A DNA stretch of 64,000 nt, from positions 9,237,001 to 9,301,000 of the forward strand of contig NZ_CP130630.1 of NCBI RefSeq assembly GCF_030551255.1. The letters run 5' to 3'. Of the stretch, positions 16,438 to 26,598 are shown one piece after another; position 1 is the first letter of the stretch; each line of letters opens with the position of its first letter. The position numbers were made by a program, and so were the translations under genes. This DNA comes from Streptomyces sp. NL15-2K. Lineage in GTDB: Bacteria > Actinomycetota > Actinomycetes > Streptomycetales > Streptomycetaceae. Below the pieces are notes generated by a model, which searched no databases, had not been told where the DNA came from, and was given only the letters and a program-made list of their open reading frames with translations.

Positions 16438-17387
16438 ACCTCCCCGGGATCAGAACCCGCCCGCGTATCGCCGCCGCCCTCGCGCTGCTGCCGCTCCTGG
16501 CACTGACCGCCTGCGGCTCCGGCGACACCGGCGCAACGGCGGCGGGTGCTCAGGCCTCTCCCGCGCCGACCGACGACCCGGTCGCCGCCGTACGGAAGGT
16601 GGACTCCGTCGCCGCCCTGCTGCCCGCCGACGTACGCGAGGCCGGCACGCTCCGCGTCGGCAGCTCGATCGGGTTCCCGCCCGGGGCGTACTACCCGAAC
16701 GGCGCGGACAAGGCGCCCGCCGGCCAGGACATCGACATCGCCGACGCGGCGGCCAAGGTGCTCGGCGTCAAGCTGGAGCGGCAGGACGCCTCCTTCGAGA
16801 CGATCCTGCCCGCCCTCGGCAGCGGCAAGTACGACTTCGGCACCGGCAACTTCGGCGTCACGAGCGACCGCCTGAAGACCATCGACTTCGTCACCTACAT
16901 CAACGACGGCCAGGGCTTCGCGGTGAAGAAGGGCAACACCGCGCTCGGCACGAAGGTCACCGACCTCACCCAGCTGTGCGGGCTGACCATCGGCACCGGC
17001 GCCGGCACCACCTTCGAGTCGACCCTCACCGCGCGGAAGGGGGTGTGCGCCAAGGCGGGCAAGAAGCCGTACGACGTGAAGGTCTACTCGGAGAACGGGG
17101 CGACGCTCACCGCGCTCCAGCAGGGCCGGATCGACGTGATCATGTCGACCATCAACGGCCTGCGCTATCAGGCGGCCCGGCCCGCCTCGCAGACCACCTT
17201 CCTCGGCGAGTTCCACCGACTCGACGTCGGCTTCGCCTTCAAGAAGGGCTCCCCGCTCACCAAGGCCTTCCAGGCCGCCGTCAACGAGCTGATCGAGGAC
17301 GGCACGTACGCCCGGATCCTCAAGAAGTGGGGCACCTCCGCATCCGCGATCGAGACGTCGCGGATCAACCCGCCCGAGCACACGTAA
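16434..17387 (+). CDS. Amino-acid ABC transporter substrate-binding lipoprotein (family 3)
   Basis: A 317-residue extracellular solute-binding protein with a lipoprotein signal ([10 protein letters not shown], Cys about 27). The family-3 periplasmic domain includes [33 protein letters not shown] and a C-terminal YARILKKWG. It lies in an operon with a permease and an ATPase that complete the importer. Together with the SsuD-like and FMN-reductase genes the likely ligand is cystine or another sulfur amino acid. Its GTG start overlaps the GNAT stop. Confidence 0.88.
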   Translation: MNLPGIRTRPRIAAALALLPLLALTACGSGDTGATAAGAQASPAPTDDPVAAVRKVDSVAALLPADVREAGTLRVGSSIGFPPGAYYPNGADKAPAGQDIDIADAAAKVLGVKLERQDASFETILPALGSGKYDFGTGNFGVTSDRLKTIDFVTYINDGQGFAVKKGNTALGTKVTDLTQLCGLTIGTGAGTTFESTLTARKGVCAKAGKKPYDVKVYSENGATLTALQQGRIDVIMSTINGLRYQAARPASQTTFLGEFHRLDVGFAFKKGSPLTKAFQAAVNELIEDGTYARILKKWGTSASAIETSRINPPEHT

Positions 17388-17407
17388 CGAGTGCACACGT
17401 AACGAGT
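17378..17407 (+). repeat. Tandem duplication of 15 bp spanning the stop codon
   Basis: GCACACGTAACGAGT occurs twice head-to-tail (17378-17392, 17393-17407). The first copy contains the TAA stop of the substrate-binding protein. It lies directly before the ribosome site of the next gene. Confidence 0.9.
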
Positions 17408-17423
17408 GAGCAGGAACGCCACG

Positions 17424-18448
17424 ATGGGACTCACCACCGATTCCGCCTCCGCGCCACCCGGCGCGGCCTCCCCGGGCACCGACCCCGGGGCCCCGCCCGC
17501 CCCGGACGACCCGGCCTCGCTCAAGGTCGTCCCCGCCCGCCACTACGCCCGCTGGGCGGCGGCCGTCGCCGTGATCGTGCTGGTCGCCCAGTTCGCGCAC
17601 GGTCTGGCCACCAACCCGGTCTGGGAGTGGGGCGTCTTCAGCGACTACGTCCTGTCCGAGACGATCGTCCAGGCGGTGTGGGTCACCCTCCAGCTCACCG
17701 CCTACGCCACCGTGCTGGGCTTCCTCCTCGGCACCGTGCTGGCCTTCATGCGGCTGTCGCGCAGCCCGGTGCTGCAGACCGTCGCCTGGACCTACATCTG
17801 GATCTTCCGGTCCATCCCGATGATCGTCCAGCTGGTGTTCTGGTTCAACCTGAGCGCGTTGTACGAGAGGTTGGGCGTCGGCATCCCCTTCGGGCCGGTG
17901 TTCTGGTCCGTCGACAGCAACAGCCTCATCGGCACCATCGGCGCCGCCATCATCGGGCTGACGCTGCACCAGGCCGCCTACGCCGCCGAGATCGTGCGCG
18001 GCGGCGTCATCTCCGTCGACCACGGACAGCTGGAGGCGGCCGCCGCACTGGGCATCCCCCGGCTGCGGCAGATCCGGCGCATCGTGCTGCCGCAGGCCAT
18101 GCGCGCCATCCTGCCCACGGCCGGCAACGAGATCATCGGCCTGCTCAAGGGCACCTCGGTGGTCTACGTGATGTCCATCGGCGAGCTCTTCTACCAGGTG
18201 CAGGTCATCTACGGCCGCAACGGCAGGGTGATCCCGCTGCTGCTGGTCGCCACCGCCTGGTACGTCGTACTGACCTCCTTGCTGTCGGTCGCCCAGTACT
18301 ACGTGGAGCGCCGCTACGCCCGGGGCGCCAACCGCACCCCGCCGCCCACCCCGCTCCAGCGCGTCCGGCGCTTCGTCCGCAACCTGCGCGCGGCGGCGGC
18401 CCAACGCAACCAGCCCGTCACGCCCCTCAAGACCCTGGGAGACAGCCG

Positions 18449-18452
<4 letters not shown>
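17424..18452 (+). CDS. Polar amino-acid ABC transporter permease
   Basis: A 342-residue permease. Key blocks are [20 protein letters not shown], the EAA loop [20 protein letters not shown] and the conserved C-terminal [10 protein letters not shown]. It is a close relative of the divergent permease at 13167-14180. The ATG at 17424 is preceded by AGGAA; an in-frame GTG at 17406 lies inside the tandem duplication. The stop overlaps the ATPase start (ATGA). It would form the membrane channel for import with the lipoproteins at 16434 and/or 19292. Confidence 0.87.
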
Positions 18453-19213
<761 letters not shown>

Positions 19214-19291
19214 CCGGCTCTCACCCCCGTTTGACCGGCTCTCACCCCGGTTTCCCACACAACCCACGCAACCCACGCAAGGAGCACGACC
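19214..19291 (+). repeat. Intergenic direct repeats downstream of the ATPase gene
   Basis: A 21-bp unit (TGACCGGCTCTCACCCCC followed by GTT) is repeated almost perfectly starting with the ATPase stop codon TGA. A short ACCCACGCA repeat follows before the AAGGAG ribosome site. Same style of stop-codon-containing duplication as at 17378. Confidence 0.7.
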
Positions 19292-20275
19292 ATGTCCCCC
19301 TCGATCGCCCGCCGCACGACCGCCGCCGCGCTGGGACTGACCGCCGCCCTCGTCCTCGCCGCGTGCAGCAACCCCTCCGACGGCGGCACGACCGAGGTCG
19401 CGGCCAAGTCGGGCGGCAAGACGAAGATCAACATCAGCCCGGACCAGGACCGCGTCACCACTGGCAAGGTCGACTCCATCGCCGCCGAGGTCCCGGAGAA
19501 GATCCGCAAGAGAGGCACGCTGGAGATCGTCGACTCGTCCGGCTCCGCCGCGCCGCTGATCTTCTACGCCACCGACAACAAGACGGTCATCGGCGTCGAG
19601 CCCGACCTCGCCTTTCTGGTCGCCGACGTGCTGGGCCTCAAGCCGCACCTCAACCCGGTCTCCTGGGAGAACATCTTCGTCGGCCTGGACAGCGCCAAGT
19701 ACGACGTCGGCCTCAGCAACATCACCGTCACCGAGGAGCGCAAGGAGAAGTACGACTTCGCCACCTACCGCGAGGACAACCTGGGCTTCGAGGCGAAGAA
19801 GGGCAGCGGTTTCAAGGTCACCGGACCCGAGGACGTGGCGGGCAAGACCGTCGCCGTGAGCAGCGGCACCAACCAGGAGAAGCTGCTGATCGAGTGGAGC
19901 AAGGAGAACGAGAAGGCCGGCCGCAAGCCGGTGGACATCAAGTACTACCAGAACGACAGCGACACCTACCTCGCCCTCCAGTCCGGCCGCATCGACCTCT
20001 ACCTCGGCCCCAACCCGACCGCCGCCTACCACGCGGCCACCACAGGGAGGACCGAGGTCGTCGGCACCTACTCCGGCGCGGGCTCCTCCCTCCAGGGCCT
20101 CATCGCGGCCACCACCAAGAAGGGCAACGGACTGGCCAAGCCGCTCGCCGACGCGATCAACCATGTCATCGAGAACGGGACGTACGCCAAGGTGCTGAAG
20201 CGCTGGGGGCTGTCCAGCGAGGCCGTGACCAAGTCGGAGATCAACCCGCCCGGCCTGCCCAAGACCAACAAGTAG
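19292..20275 (+). CDS. Second amino-acid ABC transporter substrate-binding lipoprotein
   Basis: A 327-residue family-3 solute-binding protein with lipobox LVLAAC (Cys about 28). Typical binding-domain blocks are [40 protein letters not shown] and a C-terminal [10 protein letters not shown]. Paralogous to the lipoprotein at 16434 but clearly diverged, so the importer may use two receptors with different ligands. Good ribosome site AAGGAG. Confidence 0.88.
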   Translation: MSPSIARRTTAAALGLTAALVLAACSNPSDGGTTEVAAKSGGKTKINISPDQDRVTTGKVDSIAAEVPEKIRKRGTLEIVDSSGSAAPLIFYATDNKTVIGVEPDLAFLVADVLGLKPHLNPVSWENIFVGLDSAKYDVGLSNITVTEERKEKYDFATYREDNLGFEAKKGSGFKVTGPEDVAGKTVAVSSGTNQEKLLIEWSKENEKAGRKPVDIKYYQNDSDTYLALQSGRIDLYLGPNPTAAYHAATTGRTEVVGTYSGAGSSLQGLIAATTKKGNGLAKPLADAINHVIENGTYAKVLKRWGLSSEAVTKSEINPPGLPKTNK

Positions 20276-20362
20276 CCGTCGCGGGGTGCGGGGCCGCCGT
20301 CCGCCGCGGTACGCGGTCCCGCACCAGCCCCACGAAAACCTCACGCTCTCGAAGGGTCCACC

Positions 20363-20920
20363 ATGGCCACCGTCCTGTCCGTCTCCGGAAGCCCCTCCGC
20401 CACCTCTCGTACCGCCAGGCTGCTGCGCCACCTGGACCGGCGGCTGACGGCCCAGGGGCACGAGGTGATCCCGCTGGACGTCCGCACCCTGCCCGCCGAG
20501 GCCCTCCTCGGCGCCGACTTCCGGCACCCGGCGATCGTCGAGGCGACCGAACTGTTCGCCCGGGCCGACGGGGTGGTGATCGGCACGCCCGTCTACAAGG
20601 CCGCCTATTCCGGGCTGCTGAAGTCCCTGCTGGACCTGCTGCCGCAGTACGGCCTGCTCGGCAAGACCGTCCTTCCGCTGGCGACCGGCGGGACCACGGC
20701 CCACGTCCTGGCGATCGACTACGCGCTGCGCCCGGTGCTCAGCTCCATGGGCGCCGCGCACATCGTCCAGGGCTGGTTCACGCTCGACACGGACATCGTG
20801 GTGGGCGACGACGGCACCCTGACCGTCGCGCCGGGCCCGGCCGAGGCCCTCGCGCAGGTCCTCGACCAGTTCTCCGAAGCCCTGGACAGCCGTACGGCCC
20901 TGCTGGCGGCCGCCGGATGA
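20363..20920 (+). CDS. NADPH-dependent FMN reductase (SsuE-like)
   Basis: A 185-residue flavodoxin-fold reductase with the phosphate-binding SVSGSPSATSRT loop at the N terminus and the conserved IGTPVYKAAYSGLLKSLLDL. It supplies FMNH2 to two-component flavin monooxygenases. The only such partner here is the LLM enzyme at 14777, so the pair probably carries out desulfonation. Last gene of the operon, followed by a strong hairpin. Confidence 0.85.
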   Translation: MATVLSVSGSPSATSRTARLLRHLDRRLTAQGHEVIPLDVRTLPAEALLGADFRHPAIVEATELFARADGVVIGTPVYKAAYSGLLKSLLDLLPQYGLLGKTVLPLATGGTTAHVLAIDYALRPVLSSMGAAHIVQGWFTLDTDIVVGDDGTLTVAPGPAEALAQVLDQFSEALDSRTALLAAAG

Positions 20921-20942
20921 GCGGCGGCGGGACGGTGTCGGA

Positions 20943-20989
20943 CGTCCCTCGTCCCGGAGCGGGCGGGGGGCACCCGGAGACGAGGGACG
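20943..20989. terminator. Bidirectional terminator hairpin
   Basis: CGTCCCTCGTC (20943-20953) pairs perfectly with GACGAGGGACG (20979-20989). It lies between two convergent genes (FMN reductase and TauA-like protein). Confidence 0.75.
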
Positions 20990-20995
20990 CAGGTG

Positions 20996-22045
20996 TCACT
21001 TGGCCTTGTTGACGAAGTCGTCGGTGTAGGTCTTGGACAGGTCGACGGTGTGGCCCTTGACCGTGGGGTCGAAGGCGGAGAGGACCTTCAGGACCGTCTT
21101 GGCGCCGTCGGAGGGCATCAGGCCGGTCGGTGAGTACATGCCCTTCTCGTTCTGCAACGCCTTGGTGTAGACGTCCTTGCCGACGCCCGAGTAGTAGTCG
21201 GCCGGCATCTTGTCGGCGATCTGGGCGGCGGTGTGGGTCTGGATCCACTTGAGCGTCTCGACGTAGGCGTTGACGAGCTTCTGCACGGTGGCAGGGTTCT
21301 TCTGGACGTACTCCGTGGTCATGTAGAGGCAGGACGCCGGGTATGTGCCGCCCAGTGCCGCTTTGGCGCCGGCCGCGGTGCGCATGTCGATCAGCGGCTG
21401 GGCCAGCTTCTTCTGCTCCAGCATGGAGATGGTGGGTTCGGTGGTCATGCCGGCGTCGATCTGCTTGTTCTGCATGGCGGCGACGAAGGTGGAGCCCGCG
21501 CCGACGGCGACGGAGGTGGCCTTGCCCGGCTTGACGCCGTTCTTGGTCGCCAGGTACTCGGTGAGGAAGTTGGTGGAGGAGCCGAGGCCGGTCACGCCGA
21601 GGTGCTTGCCGGAGAAGTCGGCCGGGCTCTTGATGCTCGAGGCCTCGTTGCTGCGGACCATCTCCACCTCGCCGGGCGCTTGGAGCAGTTGGACCACGGA
21701 CTCGGTGGACTTCCCCTTGGACTGCAGGTCGATGTTGTGGTCGTAGAAGCCGACGACCGCGTCGATCTGGCCGGAGATCATGGCGGTCTCGGCCTCGACG
21801 CCGGCGGGTTCGTCGGAGAGCTTCACATTGATGCCCTGCGCCTTGTAGTAGCCGAGCTTCTGGGCCAGCATCACCGGCAGGTAGATCTGCTTGTCCAGGC
21901 CGCCGACCATGATTCTGACGGTGGGCGTTCCATCGGATCCCTTGGCGGCGGACTGGGTGCTCGACCCACCGGCGCAGGCGGTGAGGGTGAGGGCCAGGGC
22001 CGCGCAGGCGGCGGCGGGGATCAGGGTGTTCTTGGCCAGCTTCAT
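20996..22045 (-). CDS. TauA/SsuA/NMT1-like ABC transporter substrate-binding lipoprotein
   Basis: A 349-residue lipoprotein with lipobox LTLTAC (Cys about 24). The NMT1/THI5/SsuA-like fold shows MVGGLDKQIYLPVMLAQKLG, GLGSSTNFLTEYLATKNG and MTTEPTISMLEQKK. The family binds sulfonates, nitrate, thiamine precursors and similar ligands. The neighbouring desulfonation genes favour a sulfonate. The ATG at 22045 has an excellent ribosome site (AAAGGAG). First permease and ATPase genes lie upstream on the same strand. Confidence 0.85.
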   Translation of the reverse strand: MKLAKNTLIPAAACAALALTLTACAGGSSTQSAAKGSDGTPTVRIMVGGLDKQIYLPVMLAQKLGYYKAQGINVKLSDEPAGVEAETAMISGQIDAVVGFYDHNIDLQSKGKSTESVVQLLQAPGEVEMVRSNEASSIKSPADFSGKHLGVTGLGSSTNFLTEYLATKNGVKPGKATSVAVGAGSTFVAAMQNKQIDAGMTTEPTISMLEQKKLAQPLIDMRTAAGAKAALGGTYPASCLYMTTEYVQKNPATVQKLVNAYVETLKWIQTHTAAQIADKMPADYYSGVGKDVYTKALQNEKGMYSPTGLMPSDGAKTVLKVLSAFDPTVKGHTVDLSKTYTDDFVNKAK

Positions 22046-22104
22046 CGCTGGTCTCCTTTGTGGTGTGTCGTGTGCGGTGTGCGTGGTGAAGGCCGGGAGG
22101 GTGA

Positions 22105-22995
22105 CTACAGGCCGCTGTCGGCCGACAGCTGAGTGGGCCGCCAGCGCAGCACCTTCTTCTCGAAGCGGGTCACGAGGAACTCGGCGATCAGGGCGAGCAC
22201 GGCGATGATCAGGGTTCCGGCGTAGACGCCGTCGGCGTTGAAGTTGCCCTGGGCCTGGGCGATCAGCTGGCCGAGACCGGCCTGGGCGCCGAGCATCTCG
22301 CCGACGATGGCGCCGATGAGCGCGAAGCCGAAGGCGGCGTGGAGGGAGGCGACGATCCAGGTCATCGCCGAGGGCAGGACGACCTGGGAGGTCACCCGCC
22401 ATTCGGAGGCGCCCAGGATGCGGGCGTTGGCGATCAGGTTGCGGTCGACCTCGCGGGTGCCCTGGAAGGCGTTGAAGAAGACCGAGAAGAAGACCAGCAC
22501 CACGGCGAGCGCGACCTTGCCGGACGGGCCGAGGCCGAACCAGATGATGAACATCGAGCCGAGCACGATGCGCGGGATGGAGTTGGCCGCCTTGATGAAC
22601 GGTGCCATCACGTCCGCCAGCGCCCGGATCCGGCCCAGGGCGATCCCCAGGACGACTCCGGCGACGGTGCCGATGAGGAAGCCGAGGACGGTCTCCTGCA
22701 TCGTGACGCCGATGTTGTGCCAGATGGAGCCGAGCGAGGTGCCGTCGGTGAACCAGGTCTTCAGCTGCTGGACGACGCCGTCGGGGGAGCCGTAGGTGAA
22801 CTTGTCGAGCGAGCCGCTGGAGGCGCCGAGCTGCCAGCCGCCGAGCACCAGCACGACCAGCCCGATCTGCGCGAGCAGGGTGAGCAGCCGGCGGCGGCGC
22901 GTGCGGGTCCTCGCGCTGCGGATCAGCGCGGCCTCGTCGGCGGGGAGCGGGGGAGCGGCGGGGCCGGGGTCCCCATTGATGAGCAGGTCGGTCAT
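22105..22995 (-). CDS. TauC/SsuC-like ABC transporter permease
   Basis: A 296-residue permease with six hydrophobic segments and the cytoplasmic EAA loop ANARILGASEWRVTSQVVLP. Typical family blocks are FGLGPSGKVALAVVLVFFSV and ALIGAIVGEMLGAQAGLG. It forms an importer with the lipoprotein (20996) and the ATPase (23006), with a 10-bp gap to the latter. Confidence 0.88.
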   Translation of the reverse strand: MTDLLINGDPGPAAPPLPADEAALIRSARTRTRRRRLLTLLAQIGLVVLVLGGWQLGASSGSLDKFTYGSPDGVVQQLKTWFTDGTSLGSIWHNIGVTMQETVLGFLIGTVAGVVLGIALGRIRALADVMAPFIKAANSIPRIVLGSMFIIWFGLGPSGKVALAVVLVFFSVFFNAFQGTREVDRNLIANARILGASEWRVTSQVVLPSAMTWIVASLHAAFGFALIGAIVGEMLGAQAGLGQLIAQAQGNFNADGVYAGTLIIAVLALIAEFLVTRFEKKVLRWRPTQLSADSGL

Positions 22996-23005
22996 CGCGG
23001 GTCTC

Positions 23006-23851
23006 CTAGACCGAGGTGGGGGCGGGAGTGGTCTTGGCGCCTGCTGTGCGGGCGTAGGCGAGGGTGACCTCGTCGCGGAGGGTCTCCCAGATCTGCTCGT
23101 AGATCTCGATGAAGTGCGGGTCGAAGCGGATCTCCTGGACCGTGCGGGGGCGGGGCAGGTCGACGGGGAAGGTGTCCTTGACCGTGCCGGGGCCGACGGT
23201 GAGGACCACGACCTTGTCGGCGAGCGCGATGGCCTCCTCCAGGTCGTGGGTGACGAAGACGACGGCCGGGCGGGTCAGTTCCCACAGGGACAGCAACTCG
23301 TCCTGGACGATCTGCCGGGTCTGCACGTCGAGCGCGGAGAACGGCTCGTCCATCAGCAGGATCTCGGGCTCGTTGATCAGCGTCTGGGCCAGCGCCACCC
23401 GCTTGCGCATGCCGCCGGACAGCTGGTGTGGCAGCCGGTCCTCGAAGCCGGACAGGCCGACCCGGCGCAGCCAGTCCCGCGCCTTGGGGACGGCCTCCTT
23501 CTTCGGTGTGCCGCGGAACTGCGGGCCGGCCGCCACGTTGTCCAGCACCGACTTCCACGGGAAGACGGCGTCGGTCTGGAACATGAAGCCGACCCGGGGG
23601 TCGGTCCCGGTGACCGGTTCGCCGTGGATCAGGGTCCGTCCCGCGTTCACCTGTTCCAGCCCGGAGATCAGCGAGAGAGTGGTCGACTTGCCGCAGCCGG
23701 TCGGGCCGACCACCGCGCAGAACTCGCCGGGGGCCACCGTCATGTCGAGGTCGCGCAGCGCGGTGTAGACCCCGCCTGACGGGGTGCGGAACCGTTTGGT
23801 CGCCTGGCGCAGCTCGATCGCCGGAGCCGCACCGGTCACTGATTCGGTCAC
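23006..23851 (-). CDS. TauB/SsuB-like ABC transporter ATP-binding protein
   Basis: A 281-residue ABC ATPase: Walker A VVGPTGCGKSTTLSL, signature LSGGMRKRVALAQTL, Walker B ILLMDEPFSALDVQT and the switch VFVTHDLEEAIALADKV, which is characteristic of the nitrate/sulfonate/taurine group. I chose GTG 23851 (VTESVTGAAP), since longer frames extend into the divergent promoter region. It is the first gene of the importer operon and is transcribed away from the sensor kinase gene at 24113. Confidence 0.88.
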   Translation of the reverse strand: MTESVTGAAPAIELRQATKRFRTPSGGVYTALRDLDMTVAPGEFCAVVGPTGCGKSTTLSLISGLEQVNAGRTLIHGEPVTGTDPRVGFMFQTDAVFPWKSVLDNVAAGPQFRGTPKKEAVPKARDWLRRVGLSGFEDRLPHQLSGGMRKRVALAQTLINEPEILLMDEPFSALDVQTRQIVQDELLSLWELTRPAVVFVTHDLEEAIALADKVVVLTVGPGTVKDTFPVDLPRPRTVQEIRFDPHFIEIYEQIWETLRDEVTLAYARTAGAKTTPAPTSV

Positions 23852-24112
23852 TGCATCGCACCGCCTTGGGAAGGTGTCGGAAAAAGAAGGTTGCGCCGAT
23901 GTTTCCGGCGGGTGACGAGAACGTAGGCCTGTGGCCGAGGCGCGGCGAGACTTCCGAAGGTTGCGCGGGTTTCCCACGTTGAATGGGGTTCTGCGCGTTC
24001 TGCTCAGCGATCAGGGGGCTGGGCAGAATGTCCGCAGGCAGGCACAATCACGCCACCACGGGTACGGCGCAGGGGCCTGCCCGGCACATGTACGACAGGG
24101 GCGAACGCACCT
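23852..24112. promoter_or_regulatory. Divergent promoter region between importer operon and two-component genes
   Basis: A 261-bp gene-free stretch between the GTG starts at 23851 (-) and 24113 (+). It contains comparatively AT-rich segments (near 23880 and 23975). I could not define a convincing operator. Confidence 0.4.
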
Positions 24113-25780
24113 GTGATATCCATCCGAATCCGGATCGGCCGCGGCGGGGCGGGGAGGCTCTCCGCGCGGATCCTGGCCAACCAGCTGGTCATCCTCGCGC
24201 TCACCGGCGTCATCGGCTTCGTGCTGTTCGCCGTCGCGCAGCGGGCCGAGCTCGATCGCGCCTACGAACAGCGCGCACTGGCCATCGCCCAGACCACGGC
24301 CGCCGAACCGCAGATCCAGCAGGCCATGGAGTACGGCGGCGGCGGCGACGTGGTCCAGACCGTCGCCGAACGGATCCGCACCGCGGCGGGGGCGTCGTAC
24401 GTGGTCGTGACCGACCTGCACGGCATCCGCTACTCGCACCCCATGCCGGCGCTGATCGGCAAGACCGTGACCGACCCGCTCGCGGCACGGGACGGACGTC
24501 CGCACGTCGGCATCGACCAGGGCGCCACCGGACGCTCCGCCAACGGCCAGGCGCCGCTGTACGGGCCCACCGGCACGCTGGTCGGCGAGGTGTCGGCGGG
24601 CCTCCCGGAGCGCGACGTCCTCGGTGAGCTGTGGCGGGAGCTGCCCACCTTCGGCCTGTACGCCGCGATTGCCGTCGCTCTTGGTTCAACGGCCGCGTTC
24701 TTGCTGGCCAGGCGGTTGAAGCGGACGACCTTCGGACTGGAGTTGGAGGAGATCACCGGGCTGCTCCAGGACCGCGAGGCGATGCTCCACGGCATCCGCG
24801 AGGGGGTGATCGCCTTCGACCCCGACGGCAGGATCACCGTGGTCAACGACGAGGCCCGCCACCTGCTCGGCCTCGGCACCGCGCTCGGCGACAGGCTGGA
24901 GGACGTCCTGCCGGACGGGCGGCTGCGCCGCGCCCTGGACGGCTCCCTGACCGGCACCGACCTCAGTGTGCTGACCGACGACCACTGCCTGGTCGTCAAC
25001 CGGATGCCGGTCGCGCTGCGAGGCCGGGAACTGGGCGCCGTGGTCACCGTCCGCGACCGCACCGAACTGGTCGGCCTGCTGCGGGAACTGGACTCGGTGC
25101 GCGGCCTGACCGACGCACTGCGCGCCCAGCAGCACGAGTTCACCAATCGCATGCACACGGTGGCCGGACTTTTGGACATCGGCGATCACGACGCCGCCTT
25201 CGAGTTCGCCGTCGAGACGGCCGGCGCCGAGCAGGCACTCACCGAGTCCGTACGCCGGCGCATCGGCGACCCTCTGATGGTCGGGCTGATCGTGGCCAAG
25301 ACCACCGTCGCCGCGGAACGCGGGGTCCGGCTCGTGCTGAGCGACGACTCCGCACTCGGCGAGGACCCGCCGCATCTGCGCCGGCTGCTGACCGTCGTCG
25401 GCAACCTGCTGGACAACGCGATCGACGCGGCGGCCGACGGGCCGCGCCCGGAGAGTGGCCGTGAGGTGCGGCTTTCGCTGCTCGAGGACATCGACGAGAT
25501 GACCGTGCGGGTGGCGGACAGCGGTGCGGGAATCCCGCCGGGCGCCGCCGACGCCGTCTTCGAGGACGGCTGGTCCACCCGGCCGGACCGGGGCACCGCC
25601 CGGCGCGGCCTGGGCCTGGCCCTCGTCCACCGGCTGGTGCAGCGCCACGGCGGCACCATCACGGTCTCCGAGGGCCCGGGCGCGGTCTTCACCGTCGTAC
25701 TGCCCCTGCCGGACGTCACCCCCGCGCCGCGGGGAGCCCTGTTCACCACGGCCCTGCCGGCGGGAGGTGACCTAGGATGA
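24113..25780 (+). CDS. CitA/DcuS-family sensor histidine kinase
   Basis: A 555-residue membrane sensor kinase. Transmembrane helices at about 20-42 and 178-200 flank an extracellular sCache-type sensor. A cytoplasmic PAS domain (LHGIREGVIAFDPDGRITVV) is followed by a SpoOB/CitA-type dimerisation helix with phospho-acceptor His341 (QQHEFTNRMHTVAGLL). The ATPase domain has N box NLLDNAIDAA and G boxes ADSGAGIPPG and RRGLGLALVHRLV. The family senses small extracellular molecules, often carboxylates. Divergent from a Tau/Ssu-type importer, which may be its target. The stop overlaps the response regulator start (ATGA). Confidence 0.88.
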   Translation: MISIRIRIGRGGAGRLSARILANQLVILALTGVIGFVLFAVAQRAELDRAYEQRALAIAQTTAAEPQIQQAMEYGGGGDVVQTVAERIRTAAGASYVVVTDLHGIRYSHPMPALIGKTVTDPLAARDGRPHVGIDQGATGRSANGQAPLYGPTGTLVGEVSAGLPERDVLGELWRELPTFGLYAAIAVALGSTAAFLLARRLKRTTFGLELEEITGLLQDREAMLHGIREGVIAFDPDGRITVVNDEARHLLGLGTALGDRLEDVLPDGRLRRALDGSLTGTDLSVLTDDHCLVVNRMPVALRGRELGAVVTVRDRTELVGLLRELDSVRGLTDALRAQQHEFTNRMHTVAGLLDIGDHDAAFEFAVETAGAEQALTESVRRRIGDPLMVGLIVAKTTVAAERGVRLVLSDDSALGEDPPHLRRLLTVVGNLLDNAIDAAADGPRPESGREVRLSLLEDIDEMTVRVADSGAGIPPGAADAVFEDGWSTRPDRGTARRGLGLALVHRLVQRHGGTITVSEGPGAVFTVVLPLPDVTPAPRGALFTTALPAGGDLG

Positions 25781-26466
25781 TCCGGACTCTGGTGGTGGAC
25801 GACGACTTCCGGGTGAGCCACATCCACAGCGACTACGTGTCCCGTGTCGAGGGCTTCGAGGTGGTCGCCGAGGCGGCCACCGTGGCTCAGGCGCTGGACG
25901 CGGTCCACACCCTGCGCCCCGACCTGCTGCTGCTCGACGTCTTCCTGCCGGACGGCAGCGGACTCGACGTGCTGCGACAGCTCAGCGGGGACGAGGGCGG
26001 CGACCGCCCCGACGCCATCATGATCACCGCCGACCGGGACATCACCTCGGTGCGGATCGCCATGAAGCTCGGCGCCGTGGGGTACCTGGTCAAACCCTTC
26101 GGCTCCGCCGACCTGGCCAAGCGGCTCCTGGCCTACCGCGAACTCCAGCACCGCATGGACGTCCTCGGCTCGATCCCGGAAACCGACCAGGCCGACGTGG
26201 ACGCCCTCTTCAGTGCCGCCCGTCCGCCCGCCGTCCCCCGGGTGCCGGCCAAGGGCCACTCCGCACCGACCCTCGCCCTCCTGCACCAGATCCTCCGCAC
26301 CGCCCACAGCGACCTGTCCGCCGCCGAGGCCGCCGAACTCACCGGCGTCTCCCGCGCCACGGCCCAGCGGTACCTGTCCTACCTCGTCAAGGAAGGCATG
26401 GTCCGGCTCGAACTCCGCTACGGGGCCACGGGCCGGCCCGAACACCGCTACCGAATCGCCAACTGA
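25777..26466 (+). CDS. CitB/DcuR-family response regulator
   Basis: A 229-residue response regulator. The receiver domain has Asp8-Asp9, phospho-acceptor Asp54 (LLLLDVFLPDGSG) and the conserved Lys in GYLVKPFG. The C-terminal helix-turn-helix (AAEAAELTGVSRATAQRYLS, then RPEHRYRI) is of the CitB type. It is translationally coupled to the sensor kinase. Likely targets are the divergent importer operon and/or its own operon. Confidence 0.9.
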   Translation: MIRTLVVDDDFRVSHIHSDYVSRVEGFEVVAEAATVAQALDAVHTLRPDLLLLDVFLPDGSGLDVLRQLSGDEGGDRPDAIMITADRDITSVRIAMKLGAVGYLVKPFGSADLAKRLLAYRELQHRMDVLGSIPETDQADVDALFSAARPPAVPRVPAKGHSAPTLALLHQILRTAHSDLSAAEAAELTGVSRATAQRYLSYLVKEGMVRLELRYGATGRPEHRYRIAN

Positions 26467-26528
26467 CCGTCGTCGGCCACCGTGTTCGGGTCGCGTCCAG
26501 GCCCGGACCAGCCTCGGGCAACTTCGAG

Positions 26529-26566
26529 CCCCAGAACCGCCAAAACTCTGGCAAAGGGGTCTGGGG
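26529..26566 (+). terminator. Nested hairpin after the two-component operon
   Basis: CCCCAGA (26529-26535) pairs with TCTGGGG (26560-26566), and an inner GCCA/TGGC stem lies between. It is placed 62 bp after the response-regulator stop. A second short hairpin (AGGCAC/GTGCCT, 26575-26595) lies just before the next start codon. Confidence 0.55.
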
Positions 26567-26598
26567 CAACCGCCAGGCACCATGCCATCGTGCCTGCC

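Noticed and set aside
24004..24112. Leader peptide in the divergent region before the sensor kinase
   Set aside because: No short ORF with a ribosome site or a repeated-codon pattern was found on either strand.
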